A stretch of 63,775 bases of DNA, from positions 1-63,775 of the forward strand of contig CALPRQ020000019.1 of assembly GCA_943326015.2 (NCBI GenBank), read 5' to 3'. The DNA comes from Chitinophaga pinensis. GTDB lineage: Bacteria > Pseudomonadota > Gammaproteobacteria > Burkholderiales > Burkholderiaceae_C. Position 1 is the stretch's first letter. Each line of letters starts with the position of its first letter. Of this stretch, positions 1 to 7,514 are shown one piece after another. The translations under genes were made by a program, and so were the position numbers. The notes beneath the pieces were generated by a model that worked only from the letters and a program-made list of their open reading frames with translations, searched no databases and was not told the DNA's origin.

Positions 1-1
1 G

Positions 2-256
2 CACATCTCGCCGGACAACCGGCGCACGCAAGCCCGGTTTCTGTGCGTGCAATGCGGCCACCAGAACCACGCCGATGTGGTCGGTGCCATCAATGTTCTA
101 GAGCGCGGACAGCGCTTGTTAGCCTGTGGAGAGGACGTCAGCCGCGCCAAGGTCGCAAGACCGAAGCGCGCAGCCTCAAGGAAGCAGGAACCCGCCGAGG
201 CGACCCGCGTTCAGCATGGTGCTGGCGCGGGCGCGGCAGGAATCCCCTGCCTCTAG
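2..256 (+). CDS. tnpB: TnpB (IS605/OrfB family), C-terminal fragment cut by the window edge
   Basis: Open from the first base and ending at TAG 254-256. It holds the second half of the TnpB zinc ribbon (CVQCGH), then ADVVGAINVLERG. That stretch corresponds to the family's D-x-N-x-A-x-N-I RuvC-III region, with Val where Asn is usual. The basic tail (CGEDVSRAKVARPKRAASRKQEP split at about residue 50-75) closely matches the tail of the tnpB near 49.0 kb, so the two elements are related. TnpB is an RNA-guided nuclease that helps keep IS605-type elements in place. The N-terminal part lies outside the window, so integrity cannot be judged. Confidence 0.85.
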   Translation, partial: HISPDNRRTQARFLCVQCGHQNHADVVGAINVLERGQRLLACGEDVSRAKVARPKRAASRKQEPAEATRVQHGAGAGAAGIPCL

Positions 257-273
257 GCAGGGGAGGATGTCAA
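244..273 (+). repeat. IS605-type right-end hairpin, likely also the omega-RNA 3' scaffold
   Basis: Arms CCCCTGCC (244-251) and GGCAGGGG (256-263) with a TCTA loop, followed by AGGATGTCAA ending at 273. The hairpin overlaps the tnpB stop codon. A matching hairpin-AGGAAGTCAA arrangement ends the second tnpB at 49,068-49,096. TCAA is the right-end cleavage tetranucleotide known from IS608. If this holds, the element ends near 273 and the bases after it would act as the guide of the omega-RNA. Confidence 0.6.
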
Positions 274-312
274 CATAGGCGCTTCCCGGGAGGCACGCTG
301 CCCACCCTTTAG

Positions 313-2004
313 ATGTATCGAATCCAGCCCTCCATCCCGCCCCAGATGCCACGCCCGACCCAACTCCTGCACCCCTCGCATGTCCCTGCGCCAGCGCGCC
401 CGGCCGCCACCCTGCTGCTGCTGCGCGACGGTGCGGCCGGACTGGAAGTGCTGCTGACGCGCCGCTCGGCGAGCGCCCGCTTCGCGCCAGGCGCCTACGT
501 CTTTCCCGGCGGCGGACTGGACGAGGCCGACGACCGCTCGCATGCGCTGGCTGCACGCCGGCCAGCGCAGGACGACGCGCAACTGACGCACGCGATCGCG
601 GCGATACGCGAGAGCTTCGAGGAGCTCGGCGTGCTGCTGGCACGCCACCCCGACGGCCGCTGGGCCGACCAGCAGGACATCAACACACTGGACCGGCAGA
701 ACTCCTTGCCTGAGCAATGCGCCCTGCACGGCCTGACGCTGGCGGCCGACCAGATTTACTGGCTCGCGCACTGGATCACCGACCGCGACCTGCCGATCCG
801 CTTCGACGTGTCCTTCCTGGTCGCGCGCATGCCCGAGGGCCAGCAGCCGGTGGCCGACGAAACCGAACAGTTCGAGCCGGTCTGGCTGCGGCCGCAGGAT
901 GCGCTCGAGCGTCACGCGGCAGGCCAGCTGCATCTGATCCACCCGACGATCCACACGCTGGGCTGGCTCAAGCAGCATGCCAGCGTGGACGAAGTACTCG
1001 CGCTCAGCGCCACCAGCGAGCAGCCGCTCTGGACCAGCTGTCCGCGCGCAGGCTGGCTGGGTGGTCGCAAGCATGCGGTCATGGAACACGAAGCCGCGTT
1101 CGGCGAACTCGAGCTGACCTGCCCCGACGGCCAATTGCTGCACTCGCTCGACTGGCAGAGCGAACACCCGGTCGGTCTGCTGAAGAACGTCCAGCGTCTG
1201 ACCGCACCCAACCCTGGCTTCATGACCGGCCCCGGCACCAACAGCTACCTGGTCGGCGATCCGGCGACCGGCCATGTCGCGCTCGACCCCGGCCCGGACG
1301 AACCGGCCCACCTCGAGCGACTCTGGCGTGCCGCCGGTGGCGACATCCGCGCCATTGTCTGTACCCATTCCCACCCCGACCACTCGCCCGGAGCGGCGCG
1401 CTTGCAGGCGCTGGTCGAACAGTCCGGACACCCCAGGCCGCCGATCCTGGGGCTGAGCAGCGGACCGCATGCGCGCCACGACAGCCACTTCACGCCCGAG
1501 CGCGAGCTGGCCGATGGCGAACGAATCACGCTGCGCCATCCTGCAGGCGAGATCACGCATACGCTGCGCGTGCTGCACACGCCGGGCCACACGACCAACC
1601 ACCTCTGTCTGCTGCTCGAAGAAGACGGCCTGCTGTTCAGCGGCGACCATGTGCTCAACGGCAGCACCACGCTGGTCGCGCCGCCCGACGGCAACATGGA
1701 CGACTACCTGAATTCGCTCGACCGGCTGCTGGCGACCTGCGAGACCGAAGGCATCGCCTTCATCCTGCCGGCGCATGGCCATGTGCTCGGATCGGCGCCG
1801 CGGGCAATCGCCAAACTCAAGGCGCACCGGCTGGCGCGCGAAGCCAAGGTCGCCGCCGCGATGCGCGCGCTGCCCGAAGGCACGCCCGACGACTGGGTCC
1901 GGCTGGCCTACGACGACGCGCCCGAGCGGCTCTGGCCGGTGGCCAAGCTGTCGCTGCTGGCCCATGTACAACGAATCGAAAGCCTGGGAGGCTTCAATGT
2001 CTGA
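313..2004 (+). CDS. NUDIX hydrolase - metallo-beta-lactamase fusion protein
   Basis: 563 aa. Residues about 30-190 form a NUDIX domain with a spread Nudix box: FPGGGLDEADD near 64-74, then RESFEELGVLL near 99-109, with an insertion of about 20 residues between them. Residues about 280-560 are a metallo-beta-lactamase fold with THSHPDH near 351, HTPGH near 420, GDH near 443 and a late HGH. This two-domain layout is known in proteobacteria (annotated NUDIX/MBL-fold hydrolase); its substrate is not established. The start is uncertain because no clear Shine-Dalgarno precedes ATG 313; ATG 346 is an in-frame alternative. Its 3' end overlaps the next gene by 8 bp, so the two are probably co-translated. 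Confidence 0.85.
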   Translation: MYRIQPSIPPQMPRPTQLLHPSHVPAPARPAATLLLLRDGAAGLEVLLTRRSASARFAPGAYVFPGGGLDEADDRSHALAARRPAQDDAQLTHAIAAIRESFEELGVLLARHPDGRWADQQDINTLDRQNSLPEQCALHGLTLAADQIYWLAHWITDRDLPIRFDVSFLVARMPEGQQPVADETEQFEPVWLRPQDALERHAAGQLHLIHPTIHTLGWLKQHASVDEVLALSATSEQPLWTSCPRAGWLGGRKHAVMEHEAAFGELELTCPDGQLLHSLDWQSEHPVGLLKNVQRLTAPNPGFMTGPGTNSYLVGDPATGHVALDPGPDEPAHLERLWRAAGGDIRAIVCTHSHPDHSPGAARLQALVEQSGHPRPPILGLSSGPHARHDSHFTPERELADGERITLRHPAGEITHTLRVLHTPGHTTNHLCLLLEEDGLLFSGDHVLNGSTTLVAPPDGNMDDYLNSLDRLLATCETEGIAFILPAHGHVLGSAPRAIAKLKAHRLAREAKVAAAMRALPEGTPDDWVRLAYDDAPERLWPVAKLSLLAHVQRIESLGGFNV

Positions 2005-2725
2005 TCCGTATCAAAAATCCGAGGGCGAACGGCTGGCCAAGCGCGTCGCCACGCTGCAAGCCTGTTCGCGCGCCGAAGCCGAGCGCCTGATCGAGGGCGG
2101 CTGGGTCCGGGTCGATGGCGTGACCGCCGACGACCCGGCCAGGCGCGTGATTGACGAAACCGTCGAGGTCGATGCCAAGGGGCTGGGCGAGACACTGACG
2201 CCGGTCACCCTGCTCTGGCACAAACCGGCCGGCGTCGCGCTGGCCGAGGGTCAGCCGCTGGCCGGGCTGGTCCAGCCCGAGGGCCTGTTGCGGCCCTGGC
2301 ATCTCAAGCACCTGCGCTGTGCCAGCCCGATGCCGACCGCCTGCAGCGGACTGGCCGTGTTCGCACAGAGCCCGGGCGTGCAACGCAAGCTGCACGAAGA
2401 TGCGCTGCTGCTCGAACACGAATGGATGCTGGACCTGGCGGGAGCGGTCCCGGCCGCCAAGCTGGAGGCGCTGGCACAGGACGTGGACCGGCTGGCGCCG
2501 GGGCCACGCACCCCCTACCTCAAGCTCAGCGTGGGCAGCCGCAGCGACGAACGCACGCGGCTGCGACTGGCGCTCAAGGCCTACGCGCCCGAACGGCTGC
2601 CGTCCTGGCTGGCGCAAGCCGGCCTCAAGCCGCAAGCCCTGCAGCGCCTGCGGCTGGGCCGGGTCGCGCTGGGGCAGGTGCAAGCCGGGGAATGGCGTCT
2701 GCTGGGCCTGCACGAGCGCTTCTGA
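1997..2725 (+). CDS. S4-domain pseudouridine-synthase-like protein lacking catalytic motifs
   Basis: 242 aa, starting at ATG 1997 inside the 3' end of the NUDIX-MBL gene (8-bp overlap). The N-terminal S4 RNA-binding domain (about residues 8-60: RLAKRVATLQACSRAEAERL, then VRVDGV) is followed by a region aligning with RsuA/RluF-family synthases (LLWHKPAGVAL). Where RluF has G-R-L-D-x-D-S-x-G-L with its catalytic Asp, this protein reads S-P-M-P-T-A-C-S-G-L (about 110-119), so the Asp is gone. The later N-R-Q-I-R-R-M motif is also absent. Length and C-terminus (GEWRLLGLHERF) still fit the family. It probably binds RNA without making pseudouridine; this is inferred from motif loss. Confidence 0.75.
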   Translation: MSDPYQKSEGERLAKRVATLQACSRAEAERLIEGGWVRVDGVTADDPARRVIDETVEVDAKGLGETLTPVTLLWHKPAGVALAEGQPLAGLVQPEGLLRPWHLKHLRCASPMPTACSGLAVFAQSPGVQRKLHEDALLLEHEWMLDLAGAVPAAKLEALAQDVDRLAPGPRTPYLKLSVGSRSDERTRLRLALKAYAPERLPSWLAQAGLKPQALQRLRLGRVALGQVQAGEWRLLGLHERF

Positions 2726-2896
2726 GAATTTCCAAAAAACTGACCCGAAGCGGGTCGCCGCCAGGAGGCTGCCGGGTGACGATTTGTGCTCGCACCATGA
2801 GGAGCCCGGCAAGCCCCTGACGGCGACCGGCACGGACGGAACAACAGGACAGCAAAAAGCCAGGCTCGCTACACGCGGGCCTGGCTCTGAATAAGT
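2726..2896. other. short spacer between S4-protein gene and rnpB
   Basis: 170 bp. The part nearest rnpB holds the rnpB terminator. The rest (2726-2850) has a few GC-rich short repeats around GCCGGGTGACG and GCCCGGCAAG, but no ORF with a ribosome binding site was seen. Confidence 0.5.
2853..2887 (-). terminator. intrinsic terminator of rnpB
   Basis: Read on the minus strand: AGCCAGGC, a loop, GCCTGGCT and then TTTTT. It lies about 10 bases after the 3' end of the RNase P RNA. Confidence 0.75.
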
Positions 2897-3254
2897 TGTG
2901 AAGTCTGCCGATACGCCGGATTCTGTGCATCGGAAGCCTCTTGCGAAGCCCCCGATGTGACCGCCATTCATCTTGGCCATGGGTCACCCACATGGCTCGG
3001 TGCCACCTACCCGCCAGCTCTGCGGAACCACATCGACGCTGGCCTACTTGGTGTTGCTGCGCGTAGAGATTGCCCGTTTCACCCCCAAGGCTCCTGCCGC
3101 CGCAGCGGATGGTTCCAAGGGACTCGTCTCTGTTGCTCTGATCCTCACCTCGCGGTGGAGAGTCGTTAACTCCTACGCTGTCCTGTGCAGTCCGGACGTT
3201 CCTCCAGCGCGCCCTCTCGGGACTTGCGCCAGCGGCGGCCTGGCAGGCTTCACG
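2897..3254 (-). ncRNA. rnpB: RNase P RNA, bacterial class A
   Basis: Ribozyme subunit of RNase P, which matures the 5' ends of tRNAs. On the minus strand the 5' part reads GGAGGAACGTCCGGAC (about 3192-3207), matching the universal GGAGGAAAGUCCGGGC core. The 3' part reads ACAGAATCCGGC (about 2913-2924), matching ACAGAACCCGGCUUA. The ends pair as helix P1: GTGAAGCCTGCC (from 3254) with GGCAGACTTCAC (to 2898). Length is about 358 nt, in the normal range. A -10-like GATAAT sits at 3260-3265, about 6-8 bases before the 5' end. Exact ends are inferred from P1 pairing. Confidence 0.95.
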
Positions 3255-3271
3255 CCGCCATTATCGCGCTT

Positions 3272-3291
3272 TCCGCATGAGCTTATGCGGA
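3272..3291. repeat. perfect 7-bp inverted repeat between rnpB and cysK
   Basis: TCCGCAT (3272-3278), spacer GAGCTT, ATGCGGA (3285-3291). It lies just upstream of the rnpB -10 hexamer on one side and about 60 bp before cysK on the other. It could be an operator for either divergent promoter; no known regulator site was recognised. Confidence 0.45.
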
Positions 3292-3353
3292 CAACGCTCT
3301 AATGCTTGGTCCAAAATGGAATCTTTCTGCCTTTTCCCCTCAAAGGAGACCTC

Positions 3354-4277
3354 ATGAAAGCCGCCAACGTCCTGGCCACCATCGGCAACACGCCGCATGT
3401 CCGCATCAACCGCCTGTTCGCCGAATTCCCGCAGGCGCAGGTCTGGATCAAGTCCGAGCGCAGCAATCCGGGCGGTTCGGTCAAGGACCGCATCGCGCTG
3501 GCCATGGTCGAGGACGCCGAGCAACGCGGGCTGCTCAAGCCCGGCGGCACCATCATCGAGCCGACTTCGGGCAACACCGGCATCGGCCTGGCGATGGTCG
3601 CGGCGGTCAAGGGCTACCAGCTGATCCTGGTCATGCCCGACAGCATGAGCATCGAGCGCCGCCGCCTGATGCAGGCCTATGGCGCCAGCTTCGACCTGAC
3701 CCCGCGCGAAAAGGGCATGAAGGGCTCGATCGCGCGCGCCGAGGAACTGGTCGCGCAGACGCCTGGCGCCTGGATGCCGATGCAGTTCGACAACCCGGTC
3801 AACACCGAGATCCACAGCCGCACCACGGCGCAGGAAATCCTGGCCGACTTCCCCGAGGGGCTGGACGCGATCATCACCGGCGTCGGCACTGGCGGCCACC
3901 TGAGCGGTGTCGCGCGCGTGCTCAAGGCCGCCTGGCCGCAACTCAAGGTCTACGCGGTCGAACCGAGTGCCTCGCCGGTGATCTCGGGCGGCTCGCCGGC
4001 GCCGCATCCGATCCAGGGCATAGGCGCGGGTTTCATCCCGAAGAACCTCGACACCACGCTGCTCGACGGCGTGATCCAGGTCGACGCCGAACCAGCGCGC
4101 GAATACGGCCGCCGCTCGGCGCGCGAGGAAGGCCTGCTGGTCGGCATCTCGTCGGGTGCGACCCTGGCTGCGATCGCGCAGAAACTGCCTGAGCTGCCGG
4201 CCGGCAGCCGCGTGCTGGGCTTCAACTACGACACCGGCGAGCGCTACCTCTCGGTCGAGGGCTTCCTGCCGGCCTGA
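3354..4277 (+). CDS. cysK: cysteine synthase A (O-acetylserine sulfhydrylase)
   Basis: 307 aa, normal for CysK. It makes L-cysteine from O-acetyl-L-serine and sulfide using PLP, in the cytoplasm. The PLP lysine lies in NPGGSVKDR (about 37-45), the substrate/phosphate loop is TSGNTG (about 69-74), and [10 protein letters not shown] (about 176-185) is the glycine-rich PLP phosphate loop. ATG 3354 was chosen over the in-frame ATG 3306 because AAAGGAG sits at the right distance before it and the protein then starts like other CysKs ([14 protein letters not shown]). It is divergent from rnpB, and no other sulfur gene is adjacent. Confidence 0.95.
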   Translation: MKAANVLATIGNTPHVRINRLFAEFPQAQVWIKSERSNPGGSVKDRIALAMVEDAEQRGLLKPGGTIIEPTSGNTGIGLAMVAAVKGYQLILVMPDSMSIERRRLMQAYGASFDLTPREKGMKGSIARAEELVAQTPGAWMPMQFDNPVNTEIHSRTTAQEILADFPEGLDAIITGVGTGGHLSGVARVLKAAWPQLKVYAVEPSASPVISGGSPAPHPIQGIGAGFIPKNLDTTLLDGVIQVDAEPAREYGRRSAREEGLLVGISSGATLAAIAQKLPELPAGSRVLGFNYDTGERYLSVEGFLPA

Positions 4278-4421
4278 TGCCAGGCAGCGGGATGCGGGTC
4301 CCAAGCTGTAGCAAATCATTGCACCCGTAACCACCGGTAAACCTTAAGCCAGCGATAAGTCGGCAGGATCAACATGAAGGCGTCGAGGATGTTCTCGACT
4401 CACCTTCACGAGGTCCAAGCC

Positions 4422-4772
4422 ATGAAAAAGTCGCTGTTTGCCCTGCTCTCCGCCGCCGCCATCACGCTGAGCGCGCATGCCCAGGCACCCGCCGCGCCGG
4501 CCGCTGCAGCACCGGCAGCCGCAAAGGCTGTCAGCGTCGAGGCGAAGGCTCCCGCCGCACAGGACCAGGCTGCTACCGCGCACAAGCCCATGCGCAAGAA
4601 GCTCAAGAAGCAGGTCCACAAGAAGGTTGCTGCGCCGGCCGCTGCCGTGCCTGCGACCCAGGCAGTCCCGGCCACTCCGGCGACGCCTGCCAGCCCTGCT
4701 GCCGCCGCCAAGCCAGCCGTGCCGACCACTCCTGCGGCGCCTGCGGTCCCCGCACAACCGGCGCAGAAGTGA
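4422..4772 (+). CDS. secreted Ala/Pro-rich low-complexity protein
   Basis: 116 aa. Residues 1-20 form a Sec signal peptide (MKKSLFALLSAAAITLSAHAQA, probable cleavage after AHA). The mature part is almost all Ala, Pro, Val and Thr, with a basic cluster in the middle (KPMRKKLKKQVHKK, about 65-78) that resembles a small cationic linker. No catalytic domain is visible. ATG 4422 is preferred over in-frame ATG 4374 because the signal peptide starts there. It is probably a periplasmic or envelope protein; function unknown. Low complexity makes family assignment unreliable. Confidence 0.7.
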   Translation: MKKSLFALLSAAAITLSAHAQAPAAPAAAAPAAAKAVSVEAKAPAAQDQAATAHKPMRKKLKKQVHKKVAAPAAAVPATQAVPATPATPASPAAAAKPAVPTTPAAPAVPAQPAQK

Positions 4773-4884
4773 AATCCACGGCGCGCGGGCTTGAAATGAG
4801 CCCGTCCGGCGTCACATCGCTCGTGAAAAGGGGCGGACCGGCGGTCCGCTCCCCCACGAACTGCCCCCAGGATCTCATCCCGAA

Positions 4885-5820
4885 ATGACCACCGCCACCC
4901 GCTGCAAGGGCCTGCTGCTCGGCACCCTGCTCTGTCTGTCGACTTGGGCGCTCGCGCTGCCCAGCCCGAAGGACATCGAGGCCTCGGTGCAGGCCGGCCA
5001 GTTCGACCGCGCCGAGTCCCAGTTGCGCGAGGTACTGCGCGAGAAGCCCGCGAGCGCACGCGCACACTACGAGCTCGGCCAGGTGCTGGCACGAGAAGGC
5101 CGCTACTTCGAGGCCGAACAGGCGCTGCGCCAGGCCCAGAAACTGGAGCCCTCGCTCAAGTTCGCCAGCTCTGCGCAACAGTTCAACGAGCTGCTGACCA
5201 GAGTTGAGGCAAAAACCGGGGCACCATCCGTCTCCGCTGCCTCCTCCGGTGCGCCGGCCTTGCACGCCCCGGCGGCGCCCGCACTGAATACCCAAGCCCC
5301 CCTCCAGCGCCAGGCGCCGGCTCAGTCCGCGCCCGCACTGCCTTGGGGCTGGCTGCTGCTGGGCGGCGGCGCGCTCGCCGCGCTCGCGATCTGGCTGCGC
5401 CGCGCCGCGACCGCGCAGCAGATACCGGCTGCACCGATCTCATCGCCAGCCTTATCGCCCCTCGACATCGGTCGAAACCACAACGCCACGCCGTCCTACT
5501 CTGGCCCCTACACGGGCGTTCCGGCCGGCCAAGCGACGGCGGGAGGCGGCATGGGATCGACCGTGACCGGCGCCGTGGTCGGCGGCATCGCTGGCATGGC
5601 GGCGGGCTATGCCCTGTCCAAGATGCTCGAGCCCGATCATGGTGGCGCGGTGGCCCCCGCCACTGCCGGCAGCCCCGGCGCCTACGACAGCCCGTTCGAG
5701 CCAGTGCGCAACCAGCCCGACTTCGGCAGCTTTGACGCCGGTGGTGACGCGGGCTGGGACAACACCGACATTGACGCCAACACCGGTTCGAGTTCAGACT
5801 CAGGTTCCGACAACTGGTGA
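4885..5820 (+). CDS. tetratricopeptide-repeat envelope protein with transmembrane helix
   Basis: 311 aa. A signal peptide is followed by two TPR-like helical pairs (about 30-105: AGQFDRAESQLREVL, then ARAHYELGQVLAREGRYFEAEQALRQA). A Pro/Ala-rich linker comes next, then one transmembrane helix near 152-172 (WLLLGGGALAALAIWL), a Gly-rich hydrophobic segment around 225-250 (GAVVGGIAGMAAGYAL) and an acidic Asp/Ser-rich tail. TPRs mediate protein contacts. It lies 39 bp upstream of a drug-type ABC exporter and is probably co-transcribed with it. A role as partner of that exporter is only inferred from position. Confidence 0.75.
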   Translation: MTTATRCKGLLLGTLLCLSTWALALPSPKDIEASVQAGQFDRAESQLREVLREKPASARAHYELGQVLAREGRYFEAEQALRQAQKLEPSLKFASSAQQFNELLTRVEAKTGAPSVSAASSGAPALHAPAAPALNTQAPLQRQAPAQSAPALPWGWLLLGGGALAALAIWLRRAATAQQIPAAPISSPALSPLDIGRNHNATPSYSGPYTGVPAGQATAGGGMGSTVTGAVVGGIAGMAAGYALSKMLEPDHGGAVAPATAGSPGAYDSPFEPVRNQPDFGSFDAGGDAGWDNTDIDANTGSSSDSGSDNW

Positions 5821-5859
5821 TCAAAGGCCGTCGAGGGCCTGGGTCACCTGGAACCTTTC

Positions 5860-6666
5860 ATGACTCCAGCGCCCCACCCGGCCATCAGCAGCAACGGACT
5901 GTGCAAGCGCTACGGCCACAGCCCGGCCCTTGACCACCTGGACCTGACCGTCGAGGTGGGGCAGATTTTCGGCTTGCTCGGACCCAACGGGGCAGGCAAG
6001 AGCACCGCCATCAAAATTCTGACCACCCTGCTGGACGCCAGCTCGGGCCAGGCCTGGGTGGCTGGCTTCGACGTCGCGCGCCAGCCAGTGGAAGTCCGCC
6101 GCCGCATCGGCTATGTGCCGCAGTTGCTGTCCGCCGATGGCGCCCTGACAGCGACCGAAAACCTGGATCTCTCGGCCCGGCTGCATGGCTTGTCAGGCAC
6201 CGAGCGCAAGCATCGCGTCGCCGCGGCGCTGCATTTTGCCGGCCTGGAAGGCATGGGCCAGCAACTGGTCAGGACCTTTTCGGGCGGCATGGTCAGGCGA
6301 CTCGAAATCGCCCAGGCCACCCTGCACGACCCGGAGGTGCTGTTCCTCGACGAGCCGACCATGGGCCTGGACCCGGTCGCTCGCCGCACCGTCTGGGCGC
6401 ACCTGCGACAACTGCGGGCGGACAAGGCCATGACCATCCTGCTCTGCACCCACGACATGGAGGAAGCGGATCTGCTCTGCGATGAACTCGCCTTGCTGCA
6501 CCGGGGCCGGCTGGCCGCAGTGGGTCGCCCCCAGGCACTCAAGGATCGGGTCGGGCCAACGGCCAGTCTGGCCGATGTGTTCGTGCATTTCAGCGGCCAG
6601 GCGATCCAGACGGCCCCGGCCCGCGACTGGCAGGAAGACCAGGCTGCCGCCTGGCACCGGGGCTGA
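5860..6666 (+). CDS. ABC transporter ATP-binding protein, DrrA-like
   Basis: 268 aa cytoplasmic ATPase of an ABC-2 exporter. Walker A is GPNGAGKST (about 44-52), Q-loop region YVPQ (about 85), signature FSGGMVRRLEIA (about 140-151), Walker B VLFLDEPTMGLDP (about 160-172) and switch His CTHD (about 197-200). The shape matches the daunorubicin-resistance ATPase family. Only 3 bp separate it from the permease gene downstream. The substrate cannot be read from sequence. Confidence 0.92.
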   Translation: MTPAPHPAISSNGLCKRYGHSPALDHLDLTVEVGQIFGLLGPNGAGKSTAIKILTTLLDASSGQAWVAGFDVARQPVEVRRRIGYVPQLLSADGALTATENLDLSARLHGLSGTERKHRVAAALHFAGLEGMGQQLVRTFSGGMVRRLEIAQATLHDPEVLFLDEPTMGLDPVARRTVWAHLRQLRADKAMTILLCTHDMEEADLLCDELALLHRGRLAAVGRPQALKDRVGPTASLADVFVHFSGQAIQTAPARDWQEDQAAAWHRG

Positions 6667-6669
6667 ACC

Positions 6670-7440
6670 ATGCGTGACTTCTTGCTCGCCTGCGTGGCAG
6701 TCACCAATGCCGAGATTCGCAAGCTCATGCGCGATCCGACCGAACTGTTGAGCCGGGCCGTGCAACCGGTGCTCTGGCTCGCCGTGTTCGGCCAGGTGTT
6801 CAGCCGCTTGCACGGCATGCCCACCGGCCGCCTGGGTTACCTGGACTACATGGCGCCCGGCATCCTGGCGCAAAGCATCCTGTTCAGTTCGATCTTCTAC
6901 GGCATCGCGATCATCTGGGAGCGCGACTTGGGCATCGTGCACAAGCTGCTGGTCACCCCGGCACCGCGCACGGCACTGGTGCTGGGCAAGGCCGTCGCCG
7001 CCGGCATCCGTGGACTGTTGCAGGCGGCGGTGGTCTATCTGGTCGCAGTGGCGCTGAAGGTGCATATCCGGTGGGAACCCGGCGCCATGACGGTGGTGGC
7101 AGCCGGCGTCTTCCTGGGAGCCGGCATGTTCTCGACCTTTTCGCTGCTGATCGCCTGCATCGTCAAGACCCGCGAGCGCTTCATGGGCATAGGCCAGCTG
7201 CTGACCATGCCGCTGTTCTTCGCATCCAATGCGATCTACCCGCTGGAACTGATGCCGGATTGGCTCAGAACGCTGGCGAGCCTGAATCCGCTAACCTACC
7301 TGGTCGATGCCTTGCGCGGGACCATGATCGAGGGCGGTGACAGCCATTACGCACTGCTCAGCAGCTTTGGCGTGATGCTGGCGGTTTTCTTGCTGCTGCT
7401 GAGCGGCGCCACCCGGCTCTACCCCAGACTGGCGCGCTGA
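6670..7440 (+). CDS. ABC-2 type permease, DrrB-like
   Basis: 256 aa with about six hydrophobic segments. It has the ABC-2 hallmark region near 190-220 (MPLFFASNAIYPLELMPDWL, then LASLNPLTYLVDALRG). It should pair with the ATPase immediately upstream to form an inner-membrane exporter of the drug/lipid-linked type. Substrate unknown. This is the last gene of the apparent TPR-ATPase-permease operon. Confidence 0.92.
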   Translation: MRDFLLACVAVTNAEIRKLMRDPTELLSRAVQPVLWLAVFGQVFSRLHGMPTGRLGYLDYMAPGILAQSILFSSIFYGIAIIWERDLGIVHKLLVTPAPRTALVLGKAVAAGIRGLLQAAVVYLVAVALKVHIRWEPGAMTVVAAGVFLGAGMFSTFSLLIACIVKTRERFMGIGQLLTMPLFFASNAIYPLELMPDWLRTLASLNPLTYLVDALRGTMIEGGDSHYALLSSFGVMLAVFLLLLSGATRLYPRLAR

Positions 7441-7514
7441 GGACCGCGGGCTGACAACGCGAGCACAAAATCCTTATCATCGGCGGCTCGATTGCTTGAT
7501 CACCACGAGCCAAA

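Noticed and set aside
253..1971. Long minus-strand ORF (572 aa) opposite the NUDIX-MBL gene
   Set aside because: Antisense shadow of a GC-rich gene: no domain signature, and the plus strand carries intact NUDIX and zinc motifs.
2897..3254. Protein-coding ORFs on the plus strand (70-109 aa)
   Set aside because: They read RNase P RNA backwards; the conserved RNA core explains the sequence.
4422..4772. Histone H1-like or DNA-binding protein from the Ala/Lys/Pro composition
   Set aside because: A clear Sec signal peptide points to export, and the basic cluster is short.
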